Shown here: one piece after another, positions 1 to 5,874 of the stretch
How positions within the stretch are numbered: position 1 is the stretch's first letter
Layout: each line of letters opens with the position of its first letter
Assembly (NCBI GenBank): GCA_945862275.1
Contig: CAMAYA010000071.1
Location: 1 to 6,455 of the forward strand
Reading direction: 5' to 3'
DNA length: 6,455 nt
Source: Legionella genomosp. 1
Lineage (GTDB): Bacteria; Pseudomonadota; Gammaproteobacteria; Legionellales; Legionellaceae
Notes under the pieces: generated by a model
Database searches by the model: none
Told to the model about the DNA's origin: nothing
Seen by the model: only the letters and a program-made list of their open reading frames with translations
Made by a program: the position numbers and the translations under genes

Positions 1-2
1 GG

Positions 3-158
3 GAGCAAGTGAATGAGTATGCAGTGCTGTTGGGTAACCGCTCGCCAGATCCGATTCGGTGTGGGTTGTATTATTTAAGCAGTGGGACGTGGGTAAATTG
101 GGTAACCGAGCCACGGAAAATCCTTCCTGAAACACCGTTCCCATTTGTACACATTTAG
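3..158 (+). CDS. C-terminal fragment of an unrecognised protein
   Basis: An open frame enters from the left edge and ends at a TAG at 156-158, giving 51 residues with no ATG in frame, so the start lies outside the window. The peptide is rich in aromatic and polar residues (for example GLYYLSSGTWVNWV near the middle) and ends in PETPFPFVHI. It looks like the end of a folded domain, with no membrane segment and no motif I recognise. It does not resemble YicC, which often precedes gmk. Codon choice and composition look more protein-like than the opposing - strand frame over the same bases. The stop lies 47 bases before gmk, so co-transcription with gmk is possible. The function cannot be named, and because the fragment is short, its coding status is itself uncertain. 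Confidence 0.5.
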   Translation, partial: EQVNEYAVLLGNRSPDPIRCGLYYLSSGTWVNWVTEPRKILPETPFPFVHI

Positions 159-166
159 CGTATAGT
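138..166 (+). promoter_or_regulatory. Possible sigma-70 promoter for the gmk operon
   Basis: A TATAGT hexamer at 161-166 differs from the -10 consensus by one base. TTCCCA at 138-143 matches four of six -35 positions, and the spacer is 17 bases. The -35 would lie inside the last codons of the upstream gene and transcription would start near 173, leaving a leader of about 30 bases before gmk. The match was found by eye, and such matches are common by chance in A+T-rich gaps. Confidence 0.3.
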
Positions 167-198
167 TGCGCGATATTAAACCTCCAAAACAATTGAGT

Positions 199-204
199 AA
201 AGGA
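199..204 (+). promoter_or_regulatory. Ribosome binding site of gmk, unusually close to the start
   Basis: AAAGGA at 199-204 is the only Shine-Dalgarno-like sequence near gmk, and just one base (T205) separates it from the ATG at 206. The usual gap is about 5-9 bases. An in-frame TGA at 194-196 rules out an earlier start, and family alignment rules out a later one, so the ATG is kept despite the spacing. Confidence 0.4.
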
Positions 205-205
205 T

Positions 206-835
206 ATGACCGAAACGCAACGAGGAAGCCTTTTTATTGTGGCCGCTCCATCAGGTGGCGGAAAAACCAGCTTAGTCAAAAAACTGGTACAAACACTGCC
301 CGATATTGACGTCTCTATTTCTCATACCACTCGCGACATGCGGCCAACGGAAGTGAACGGGATAGATTATTTCTTTGTGAATGACATTGAATTTCAACGA
401 ATGATTCATGACCATGCGCTTGTTGAATATGCGCATGTCTTTCATCACTGCTATGGTACGTCTGCGGCCCAAATCAAAGATCGCCTGCATGCCGGCGTGG
501 ATGTGGTGTTGGATATTGATTGGCAAGGTGCGCAACAAATCAAACGTGCATTTTCGGACGCCGTGAGCGTGTTCATCATTCCGCCGTCATTGGAAGTATT
601 GAATCAGCGTTTAATGGACAGGCAGCGTGATGACACCCAAGTGATCGCCGACCGGATGCAACAAGCACGCAAAGAACTCAGTCATTATAATGAGTTCGAC
701 TATTTAATAGTCAATGACGATTTCAATCAAGCAGCCACCCAATTGCAAGCCATTGTGCTGGCGCATCGCTTGCAGATGGCCCGCCAACGCATACAACAGC
801 GGAAATTGCTTTCATTCCTGCTAGCACCTGCGTAA
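206..835 (+). CDS. gmk: Guanylate kinase
   Basis: This cytoplasmic enzyme phosphorylates GMP (and dGMP) to GDP with ATP and so feeds GTP and (p)ppGpp synthesis. The 209 residues are close to the usual length of about 205-207. Visible motifs are the P-loop APSGGGKT (14-21), SHTTR (39-43) and RPTEVNG (46-52) of the GMP-binding region, YGTS (83-86), DIDWQGAQQ (103-111) containing the Walker B-like strand, the mobile lid around RQRDD (139-143), and LIVNDDF (167-173). They run in the same order as in E. coli Gmk, and none of the key residues is missing. The P-loop reads GGGKT where E. coli has GAGKS, a conservative change. The start at 206 is the only possible one: an in-frame stop lies at 194-196, and starting later would remove the first beta strand. 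This is the first gene of the operon, with rpoZ 43 bases downstream. Gmk of Firmicutes is inhibited by ppGpp while the proteobacterial type is generally resistant; which applies here cannot be read from the sequence. Confidence 0.97.
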   Translation: MTETQRGSLFIVAAPSGGGKTSLVKKLVQTLPDIDVSISHTTRDMRPTEVNGIDYFFVNDIEFQRMIHDHALVEYAHVFHHCYGTSAAQIKDRLHAGVDVVLDIDWQGAQQIKRAFSDAVSVFIIPPSLEVLNQRLMDRQRDDTQVIADRMQQARKELSHYNEFDYLIVNDDFNQAATQLQAIVLAHRLQMARQRIQQRKLLSFLLAPA

Positions 836-856
836 AATAAACCAATGCGTAAAATA
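829..856 (+). repeat. 11-base direct repeat across the gmk stop codon
   Basis: TGCGTAAAATA occurs at 829-839 and again at 846-856, a 17-base period. The first copy contains the gmk stop codon (TAA, 833-835); the second lies in the gmk-rpoZ gap. Each copy contains TAAAAT, one base from the -10 consensus, but I see no good -35 at the right distance, so I do not call a promoter here. Confidence 0.6.
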
Positions 857-864
857 GACTATTT

Positions 865-870
865 AGAGGA
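865..870 (+). promoter_or_regulatory. Ribosome binding site of rpoZ
   Basis: AGAGGA at 865-870 sits 8 bases before the ATG at 879, a normal spacing that supports the chosen start of this short gene. Confidence 0.75.
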
Positions 871-878
871 TCATAATT

Positions 879-1082
879 ATGGCACGAGTAACAGTTGAAG
901 ATTGTTTAGAGCACGTAGACAATCGATTTGAGTTGGTCATGCTCGCGTCAAAACGCGCGCGCGATATTGCAATCCGAGGCGCACAACCCATGGTTGAATG
1001 GGAAAATGACAAGCCTACCGTGGTTGCATTGCGAGAAATTGCAGCAGGATTGATCAGCCGAGATATACTGAGTAAAGAGTAG
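879..1082 (+). CDS. rpoZ: RNA polymerase omega subunit, short form
   Basis: Omega binds the beta-prime subunit, helps core RNA polymerase assemble, and in E. coli forms (p)ppGpp site 1 together with beta-prime. The 67 residues match the conserved core: the MARVTVEDCLE N-terminus, NRFELVMLASKRARDI (15-30), and the block ENDKPTVVALREIAAGLIS (42-60). The MAR start (residues 1-3), which correlates with the presence of ppGpp site 1, is intact. E. coli omega has 91 residues; this one stops soon after ISRDILSKE and lacks the acidic, glutamine-rich tail, which is variable and dispensable in the family. No frameshift is apparent: the 27 bases after the TAG do not encode a typical tail. The start is supported by a well-placed AGAGGA. 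The gene lies between gmk and spoT, the usual gammaproteobacterial position, 27 bases before spoT and in the same frame. Confidence 0.95.
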   Translation: MARVTVEDCLEHVDNRFELVMLASKRARDIAIRGAQPMVEWENDKPTVVALREIAAGLISRDILSKE

Positions 1083-1096
1083 ACAGTCCAATTATC

Positions 1097-1101
1097 GGGA
1101 G
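1097..1101 (+). promoter_or_regulatory. Ribosome binding site deciding the GTG start of spoT
   Basis: GGGAG at 1097-1101 lies 8 bases before the GTG at 1110. No ATG occurs in frame close by, and translating from this GTG gives an N-terminus that aligns with the start of E. coli SpoT. The site therefore supports a GTG start. Confidence 0.7.
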
Positions 1102-1109
1102 CATACGGC

Positions 1110-3233
1110 GTGAGCTATTTTAACGCATTGCGCGACGAACTAAATCGCTACCTTGAGCCACCGCAGGTTGAAACGTGTTACCAAGGTTTTTTGTTCGCGG
1201 AAAAAGCGCATAGCGGGCAAATGCGTCGATCGGGAGAGCCTTATATTTCTCACCCGGTTGCCGCGGCTCTTATTCTTGCCGAAATGCGGATGGATTACCA
1301 AACCATCACCGCCACCCTTCTGCATGACGTCGTTGAAGACACCCTCATTAGCAAAGATGATTTAATCAACCAATTCGGTGAAGAAATAACAACATTGGTC
1401 GATGGCGTGACCAAACTTACGAAAATCAAATTTGAAACCCGCGCACAAGCTCAAGCCGAAAACTTTCGCAAAATGGTTTTGGCCATGGTCAAAGACATCC
1501 GCGTCATCATTGTTAAATTAGCCGACCGCCTCCACAACATGCAAACCCTTGGTGTGATGCCATCTGCCAAACGGCGGCGTATCGCCATCGAGACATTGGA
1601 AATCTACGCCCCCATTGCCAACCGATTAGGCATGCACGGGATTTACACTGGATTGGAAGACCTTGGCTTCAAAGCGTTATACCCTATGCGTTACCGTGCC
1701 ATTAAATCAGCCGTTGAAAAATCACGTGGCAATCGGCATGAATTAACAAAAAAGATTGAGCACGACCTGCAACAAGCGCTGGACGCTTTGAAAATGCCCT
1801 ACGAACATGTGTTTGGCCGCCAAAAGCATTTATATGGTATTTATCGAAAAATGCGACAGAAAAAGGCATCTTTTGCCGACATAACCGACGTATTTGCGTT
1901 CCGTGTGATCACCGAAGACCTGGATTCGTGTTATCGCGTGATGGGTGCCTTGCATCAAACCTACAAACCAGTCCCGCAACGATTTAAAGATTATATTGGC
2001 ATTCCAAAAGTGAATGGCTACCAATCATTGCATACCACTTTATTCGGCCCCTATGGCGTGCCGTTAGAAGTTCAAATCCGTACTCGCGACATGGATAGGG
2101 TCGCTGATAATGGCGTGGCTGCGCATTGGAGTTATAAATCACCCGGGGAAGAACTCAACGAAGCGCAATTGCGCGCTCGTGAGTGGGTTTCGCGTTTGTT
2201 GGAACTGCAACGGAGCACTGGCGATTCACTTGAATTTATTGAACACGTCAAAATCGACCTATTTCCTGATGAAGTGTATGTCTTTACGCCCAAAGGGGAA
2301 ATAATGGAGTTGCCCAAAGGGGCGACGCCTGTTGACTTTGCTTACACCGTGCATTCTGATATTGGCAACAGTTGTGTGGCTGCAAAAATTAACCGTCGGC
2401 TCGTGCCATTAAGCATCCCACTGATCAACGGGCAAACGGTAGAAATCATCACAGCACCCGGCGCTAACCCAAACCCATCATGGCTTAATTTCGTGGTCAC
2501 CGGCAAAGCGCGGAGTAATATTCGAAATGTCTTGAAGTCACAGCTTCATGCCGAATCCATTGCACTGGGAAGACGTTTTTTACAACAAGCATTCACCGAA
2601 TTGAATTGTGATTATGCAAAAGTGCCACCTGAATCCCTACGCGCATTGCTGCATGATCTGAATTACAAATCGACAGAAGACCTTCATAATGCCATTGGAA
2701 TTGGCAATCAAATGCCCATGGTTATCGCAAAAAGGCTCGTTGTTGCTCAGGACGTGGATGATTTGGATAAGTCGTCCAAACCCAGCTCGCTGACCATCAA
2801 AGGCACAGAAGGCATGGTGCTGCATTTTGCAGAGTGTTGCCAGCCAATTCCCGGAGACAGCATTGTCGGGCGGTTTCAGCAAGGCCGCGGCATTTTAGTT
2901 CATACCAGTGATTGTTTGACGATTAATCATATACGGGGAAATCCCGAACAATTCATTTCATTGTGTTGGGATGACAATGTTCAAGGAGAATTCTGGGTAG
3001 ACATCACCGTCGATGTAGCAAATCAACGCGGCGTTTTAGCCGCCTTAGCCACCGCCATTTCAGAAGCAGATTCCAATATTGGGAATATCAGTGTAGACCC
3101 ACGCGATGGACGACACAACGCCGTCACCTTTTCAATCAGCGTGCTGAACCGTTCGCACTTGGCGCGCGTGATGCGACGTTTGCGCGCCAATAAGGTCGTG
3201 ATGCGCCTATATCGAAAAAAACAGGGGGACTAG
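1110..3233 (+). CDS. spoT: Bifunctional (p)ppGpp synthetase/hydrolase SpoT
   Basis: SpoT is the RSH enzyme that degrades (p)ppGpp and also makes it from ATP and GTP/GDP. At 707 residues it is collinear with E. coli SpoT (702). The HD hydrolase domain (about 20-180) keeps H48, the HDxxED motif (H72, D73, E76, D77), D139 and N143. The synthetase domain (about 230-345) keeps GRQKH (236-240), D260, RFKD (291-294), NGYQSLHT (302-309) and E320-V-Q-I-R-T. RFKD is the RXKD form of bifunctional enzymes, not the EXDD of monofunctional RelA. A TGS domain covers about 383-449 (DLFPDEVYVFTPKG onward), followed by a helical region. A Cys-rich conserved segment lies around 570-602 (C576, C577, H598, C602), and an ACT domain spans about 627-705. 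G243 replaces the serine usual in KHLYSIY. The start is a GTG with a good ribosome site; the stop is a TAG 5 bases before ridA. Both activities are predicted from residues alone, so the balance between them is unknown. Confidence 0.96.
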   Translation: MSYFNALRDELNRYLEPPQVETCYQGFLFAEKAHSGQMRRSGEPYISHPVAAALILAEMRMDYQTITATLLHDVVEDTLISKDDLINQFGEEITTLVDGVTKLTKIKFETRAQAQAENFRKMVLAMVKDIRVIIVKLADRLHNMQTLGVMPSAKRRRIAIETLEIYAPIANRLGMHGIYTGLEDLGFKALYPMRYRAIKSAVEKSRGNRHELTKKIEHDLQQALDALKMPYEHVFGRQKHLYGIYRKMRQKKASFADITDVFAFRVITEDLDSCYRVMGALHQTYKPVPQRFKDYIGIPKVNGYQSLHTTLFGPYGVPLEVQIRTRDMDRVADNGVAAHWSYKSPGEELNEAQLRAREWVSRLLELQRSTGDSLEFIEHVKIDLFPDEVYVFTPKGEIMELPKGATPVDFAYTVHSDIGNSCVAAKINRRLVPLSIPLINGQTVEIITAPGANPNPSWLNFVVTGKARSNIRNVLKSQLHAESIALGRRFLQQAFTELNCDYAKVPPESLRALLHDLNYKSTEDLHNAIGIGNQMPMVIAKRLVVAQDVDDLDKSSKPSSLTIKGTEGMVLHFAECCQPIPGDSIVGRFQQGRGILVHTSDCLTINHIRGNPEQFISLCWDDNVQGEFWVDITVDVANQRGVLAALATAISEADSNIGNISVDPRDGRHNAVTFSISVLNRSHLARVMRRLRANKVVMRLYRKKQGD
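3223..3229 (+). promoter_or_regulatory. Ribosome binding site of ridA inside the end of spoT
   Basis: AGGGGGA at 3223-3229 lies within the last codons of spoT, 9 bases before the ridA ATG at 3239. It fixes the ridA start and suggests that ribosomes finishing spoT can reload on ridA. Confidence 0.7.
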
Positions 3234-3238
3234 ACACG

Positions 3239-3613
3239 ATGCAAGCGATCAGTACCGAATTAGCACCTGCAGCGATTGGAACATACAGTCAAGCCATTCG
3301 TTGTGGAAATACGGTTTACCTGTCTGGTCAAATACCCCTGGACCCGCAAAGCGGGCTAATGTGTAGCGAAGAAATTAGTCTGCAAATCACGCAGGTATTA
3401 AAAAATTTAAATGCTGTGTGTGAAGCCGCTGGCGGCAGTTTAGCCCATATTGTGAAGTTATCTGTATACCTCACCGATTTAAACCACTTTCCTTTGATTA
3501 ACGAGGCAATGACCCATCATTTTAGCCTACCCTACCCTGCTCGTGTTGCCATTGGTGTGGCCGCCTTGCCGAGAGGGGCGCAGGTTGAAATGGACGCCAT
3601 CATGGCACTATAA
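3239..3613 (+). CDS. ridA: RidA-type 2-iminobutanoate/2-iminopropanoate deaminase
   Basis: RidA (YjgF/YER057c/UK114 family) hydrolyses reactive enamine/imine intermediates released by PLP enzymes such as threonine dehydratase, protecting other PLP enzymes from damage. It acts in the cytoplasm as a trimer with active sites between subunits. The 124 residues are close to the usual 128. The YSQA segment (16-19), SGQIPLDP (29-36), N88, and the C-terminal signature from P100-A-R102 to V116-E117-M118 are present. R102 and E117 correspond to the E. coli active-site residues R105 and E120. One mild oddity is IGTYSQA where most relatives have IGPYSQA. The start has a strong Shine-Dalgarno overlapping spoT. 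A ridA gene directly after spoT is a conserved arrangement in many gammaproteobacteria. The exact substrate cannot be told from sequence, because paralogues of this fold differ; the key arginine favours true RidA activity. Confidence 0.93.
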   Translation: MQAISTELAPAAIGTYSQAIRCGNTVYLSGQIPLDPQSGLMCSEEISLQITQVLKNLNAVCEAAGGSLAHIVKLSVYLTDLNHFPLINEAMTHHFSLPYPARVAIGVAALPRGAQVEMDAIMAL

Positions 3614-3622
3614 CGAGAAAAA

Positions 3623-5470
3623 ATGAGCATTTTATCCTTTAATAATGTCACCTTAAATATAGGCGGCAACTGCATTCTTGACCATGTAGATTGGCAAATT
3701 CAACCAAACGAAAAAATTGCATTGGTAGGCCGAAATGGTGCTGGAAAATCCACTTTGCTTAAACTGTTGCAAGGCGACATCGTTCAAGACAGCGGGCACA
3801 TTCATCAGCGAAATGGGTTGCGGGTTGCGGGCCTTACCCAAGATGTGCCTATCCATGATGAAGAAACCGTCTACCATTTTCTAGTGAAAAGCCTAGGCGA
3901 AGTCGGTGAAGTGCTGGCTGACTTTTACCGCTTGTCATCTGGCGATGACATGAATCAATTGGCAAAATGCCAACAGCGAATGGATGACCTCCAAGCATGG
4001 GATTTATTGCCCCGCATTGACACCATGGCGACTCGATTAGGTCTTGATCCCAGTGCATCAATGTGTCAATTATCAGGTGGAATGAAGCGACGGACTTTAT
4101 TAGCCGCAGCCCTGATTGCCGCCCCCGACTTACTTCTATTGGATGAACCCACCAACCATTTGGATATTCAGGCTATCGAATGGCTAGAGTCGTACTTAAA
4201 AACATACTCCGGCAGCGTTTTATTGGTCACGCATGATCGAGCCTTTTTATCTCAAGTAGCTAATCGCATCGTAGAAATTGATCGAGGGAAATTAAATCGA
4301 CACGATTGCAATTACGAAACCTATCTAGACCGACGTGAAGCCATGCGTATGAGTGAACAAACTCACCACGACCTCTTTGATAAACGTCTCGGTGAAGAAG
4401 AAGCCTGGCTACGTACGGGTGTGAAAGCCCGGCGCACGCGAAATGAAGGACGCGTACGCGCGCTCAAAGCCATGCGGGACGCGCATCAACAACGCCGTTC
4501 GCAAATGGGGAAAGTGAAGTCTTTGACAGTGGATGTGGCTCGCTCGGGCAATATAGTGCTTGAGACAAGTCAGTTGACTTACCACCTCAATGGGAAACCG
4601 TTGATAAAAGATCTTTCCTTTTTATTAACACGCGGAGACAAAGTGGGCATAGTAGGCCCAAATGGATGTGGTAAAACCACCTTGGTACGGTTATTGTTAG
4701 ACGATCTAACACCTGATTCAGGCACTGTTCGTCAAGGCACGTCTTTATCTGTTGCTTATTTTGACCAACTTCGTCGTCAATTGGATGAGAATCAAACCGT
4801 CATGGCAAATGTTGCGGATGGAGCGGATTACGTCACCATTCAAGGCAAACAAAAGCATGTTGCCTCGTATTTACGTGATTTTTTATTCGCGCCTGAGCGC
4901 TTTAACCAACCTGTGTCTTCTTTGTCAGGTGGAGAGCGCAATCGCTTGCTGTTGGCTAAATTACTAGCGCGTCCTGCTAATTTGCTGATTTTAGATGAGC
5001 CCACAAATGATTTGGATATCGAAACCCTCGAGTTGTTGGAAACCATGCTGGTGGATTACCCAGGCACATTGCTATTGATTAGCCATGATCGAGCGTTTAT
5101 TAATCAGGTTGTTACCAGTGTATTGGTCCATGAAGGAGACGGTGTGTTTCATGAGCATTTGGGTGGGTATGACGCCTATTGCGAGGATAAAAAACAAAAA
5201 CGCACGCCTTCAATGCCCACTGAGAGGACTAGCCATGTGCAAAAGCTCAATTTTAATGAGCAGCGCGAGTTATCTAAAATACCGGGAAAAATAGAAATAT
5301 TGGAAAAAACAATCGCCACCATTCACCTTGACATGGCAACACCGTCTTTTTATCAAAAAGACACACAAGAAATCACTCGTATCCAAAAAAAATTAACCGA
5401 TCTGGAAGAGCAGTTGGTTAAATCATATGAACGATGGGATAGCTTGGAAGCGAAGGATAATCCAGCATGA
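3623..5470 (+). CDS. uup: ABC-F ATPase, Uup type
   Basis: This is a soluble protein with two ATP-binding cassettes and no membrane segment, 615 residues against about 635 in E. coli Uup. Cassette 1 has Walker A GRNGAGKS (36-43), LSGGM (150-154), Walker B LLLDEPTNHLD (171-181) and the switch H204. The interdomain linker (about 235-300) carries EEAWLRTGVKARRTRNEGR, typical of Uup. Cassette 2 has GPNGCGKT (345-352), LSGGE (434-438), LLILDEPTNDLD (454-465) and H488. Residues 545-610, rich in Glu, Lys and Ile with heptad-like spacing, look like the C-terminal coiled coil that binds DNA in E. coli Uup. Known roles of Uup are limiting precise transposon excision, helping with branched DNA intermediates, and 50S ribosome biogenesis. 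Both ATPase sites look intact. The gene starts 9 bases after ridA behind a weak GAGAA site and overlaps the next start by 4 bases. Another ABC-F subfamily is possible but less likely given the linker and tail. Confidence 0.88.
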   Translation: MSILSFNNVTLNIGGNCILDHVDWQIQPNEKIALVGRNGAGKSTLLKLLQGDIVQDSGHIHQRNGLRVAGLTQDVPIHDEETVYHFLVKSLGEVGEVLADFYRLSSGDDMNQLAKCQQRMDDLQAWDLLPRIDTMATRLGLDPSASMCQLSGGMKRRTLLAAALIAAPDLLLLDEPTNHLDIQAIEWLESYLKTYSGSVLLVTHDRAFLSQVANRIVEIDRGKLNRHDCNYETYLDRREAMRMSEQTHHDLFDKRLGEEEAWLRTGVKARRTRNEGRVRALKAMRDAHQQRRSQMGKVKSLTVDVARSGNIVLETSQLTYHLNGKPLIKDLSFLLTRGDKVGIVGPNGCGKTTLVRLLLDDLTPDSGTVRQGTSLSVAYFDQLRRQLDENQTVMANVADGADYVTIQGKQKHVASYLRDFLFAPERFNQPVSSLSGGERNRLLLAKLLARPANLLILDEPTNDLDIETLELLETMLVDYPGTLLLISHDRAFINQVVTSVLVHEGDGVFHEHLGGYDAYCEDKKQKRTPSMPTERTSHVQKLNFNEQRELSKIPGKIEILEKTIATIHLDMATPSFYQKDTQEITRIQKKLTDLEEQLVKSYERWDSLEAKDNPA

Positions 5471-5874
5471 TACTCGTCATTGCCCTAATCGTTTGCGTGA
5501 CAGCCGTCAGTTTATTGTTCATGCAAGAGCTACTCGGCATTTTTAAAAAGGTTGTGTCAATTCCAGGCGTGGCTTTACTGGGGCCTTTGCTACTGGCCTC
5601 TTGGATCATCGAGGCCTATGCGGACTGGTTGGAATGGCTGAGATGGGTCTGTCACAATGAAAGCCGAAACATGCTAGAACGCGTCGTCGCAACCCTTCCT
5701 TTTCAAACTGTCGCACTCGATGTGTTGAAGATCATGTTCTTGTGTTTATTCGCCTTCATTCCAGTCTTTGTTATATGGGCTATTGAGCGTTACAAAGGAC
5801 GCTATAAATTACCGCGAATCGCATCTTACATCAGTATTGTGACTTGGATTATCGCCGTCTTTTTGCTGAATTAA
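5467..5874 (+). CDS. Small four-helix inner membrane protein, unknown function
   Basis: The 135-residue product is strongly hydrophobic, and I do not recognise a family. Likely membrane helices are at 2-19, 31-50, 88-106 and 118-134. Positive charges cluster in the first loop (K27, K28) and the third (107-117, with R108, K110, R112, K114 and R117). The positive-inside rule therefore places both termini outside the cytoplasm, with a 37-residue periplasmic loop (51-87) containing EAYADWLEWLRW and both acidic and basic residues. A single cysteine (C62) in that loop rules out an internal disulfide there. No signal peptidase or lipoprotein site is visible. The ATG sits in the sequence ATGA shared with the uup stop, so translation is probably coupled to uup. 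At the other end its TAA overlaps the stop of the convergent gene. The coupling suggests a shared transcript, not necessarily a shared function. Confidence 0.8.
   Translation: MILVIALIVCVTAVSLLFMQELLGIFKKVVSIPGVALLGPLLLASWIIEAYADWLEWLRWVCHNESRNMLERVVATLPFQTVALDVLKIMFLCLFAFIPVFVIWAIERYKGRYKLPRIASYISIVTWIIAVFLLN

Noticed and set aside
1..144. A - strand open frame with an ATG at 142-144, running off the left edge, as a gene divergent from gmk
   Set aside because: It has no Shine-Dalgarno, its peptide is low in charged residues and rich in Thr/His/Asn/Pro, and the + strand frame over the same bases looks more like protein.
272..538. An 88-codon - strand open frame inside gmk
   Set aside because: It lies wholly within a firmly identified gene, has no recognisable domain and no ribosome site, and is a typical antisense shadow.
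1080..1110. The short omega as a frameshifted or prematurely stopped full-length omega
   Set aside because: The 27 bases after the stop do not encode an acidic, Gln/Glu-rich tail in any frame I read, and short omegas occur naturally.
2637..2882. An 81-codon - strand open frame inside spoT
   Set aside because: It is a shadow of a well-conserved region of spoT; the peptide has no motif and no plausible expression signals.
1110..3233. The RSH gene as a RelA (synthetase only)
   Set aside because: The HDxxED hydrolase motif is intact, the synthetase carries RFKD rather than EXDD, and the gene position after rpoZ is that of spoT.
5418..5609. A - strand open frame across the uup/membrane protein junction
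   Set aside because: It overlaps two better-supported genes and its product is short and composition-biased, as expected from antisense of a membrane protein.
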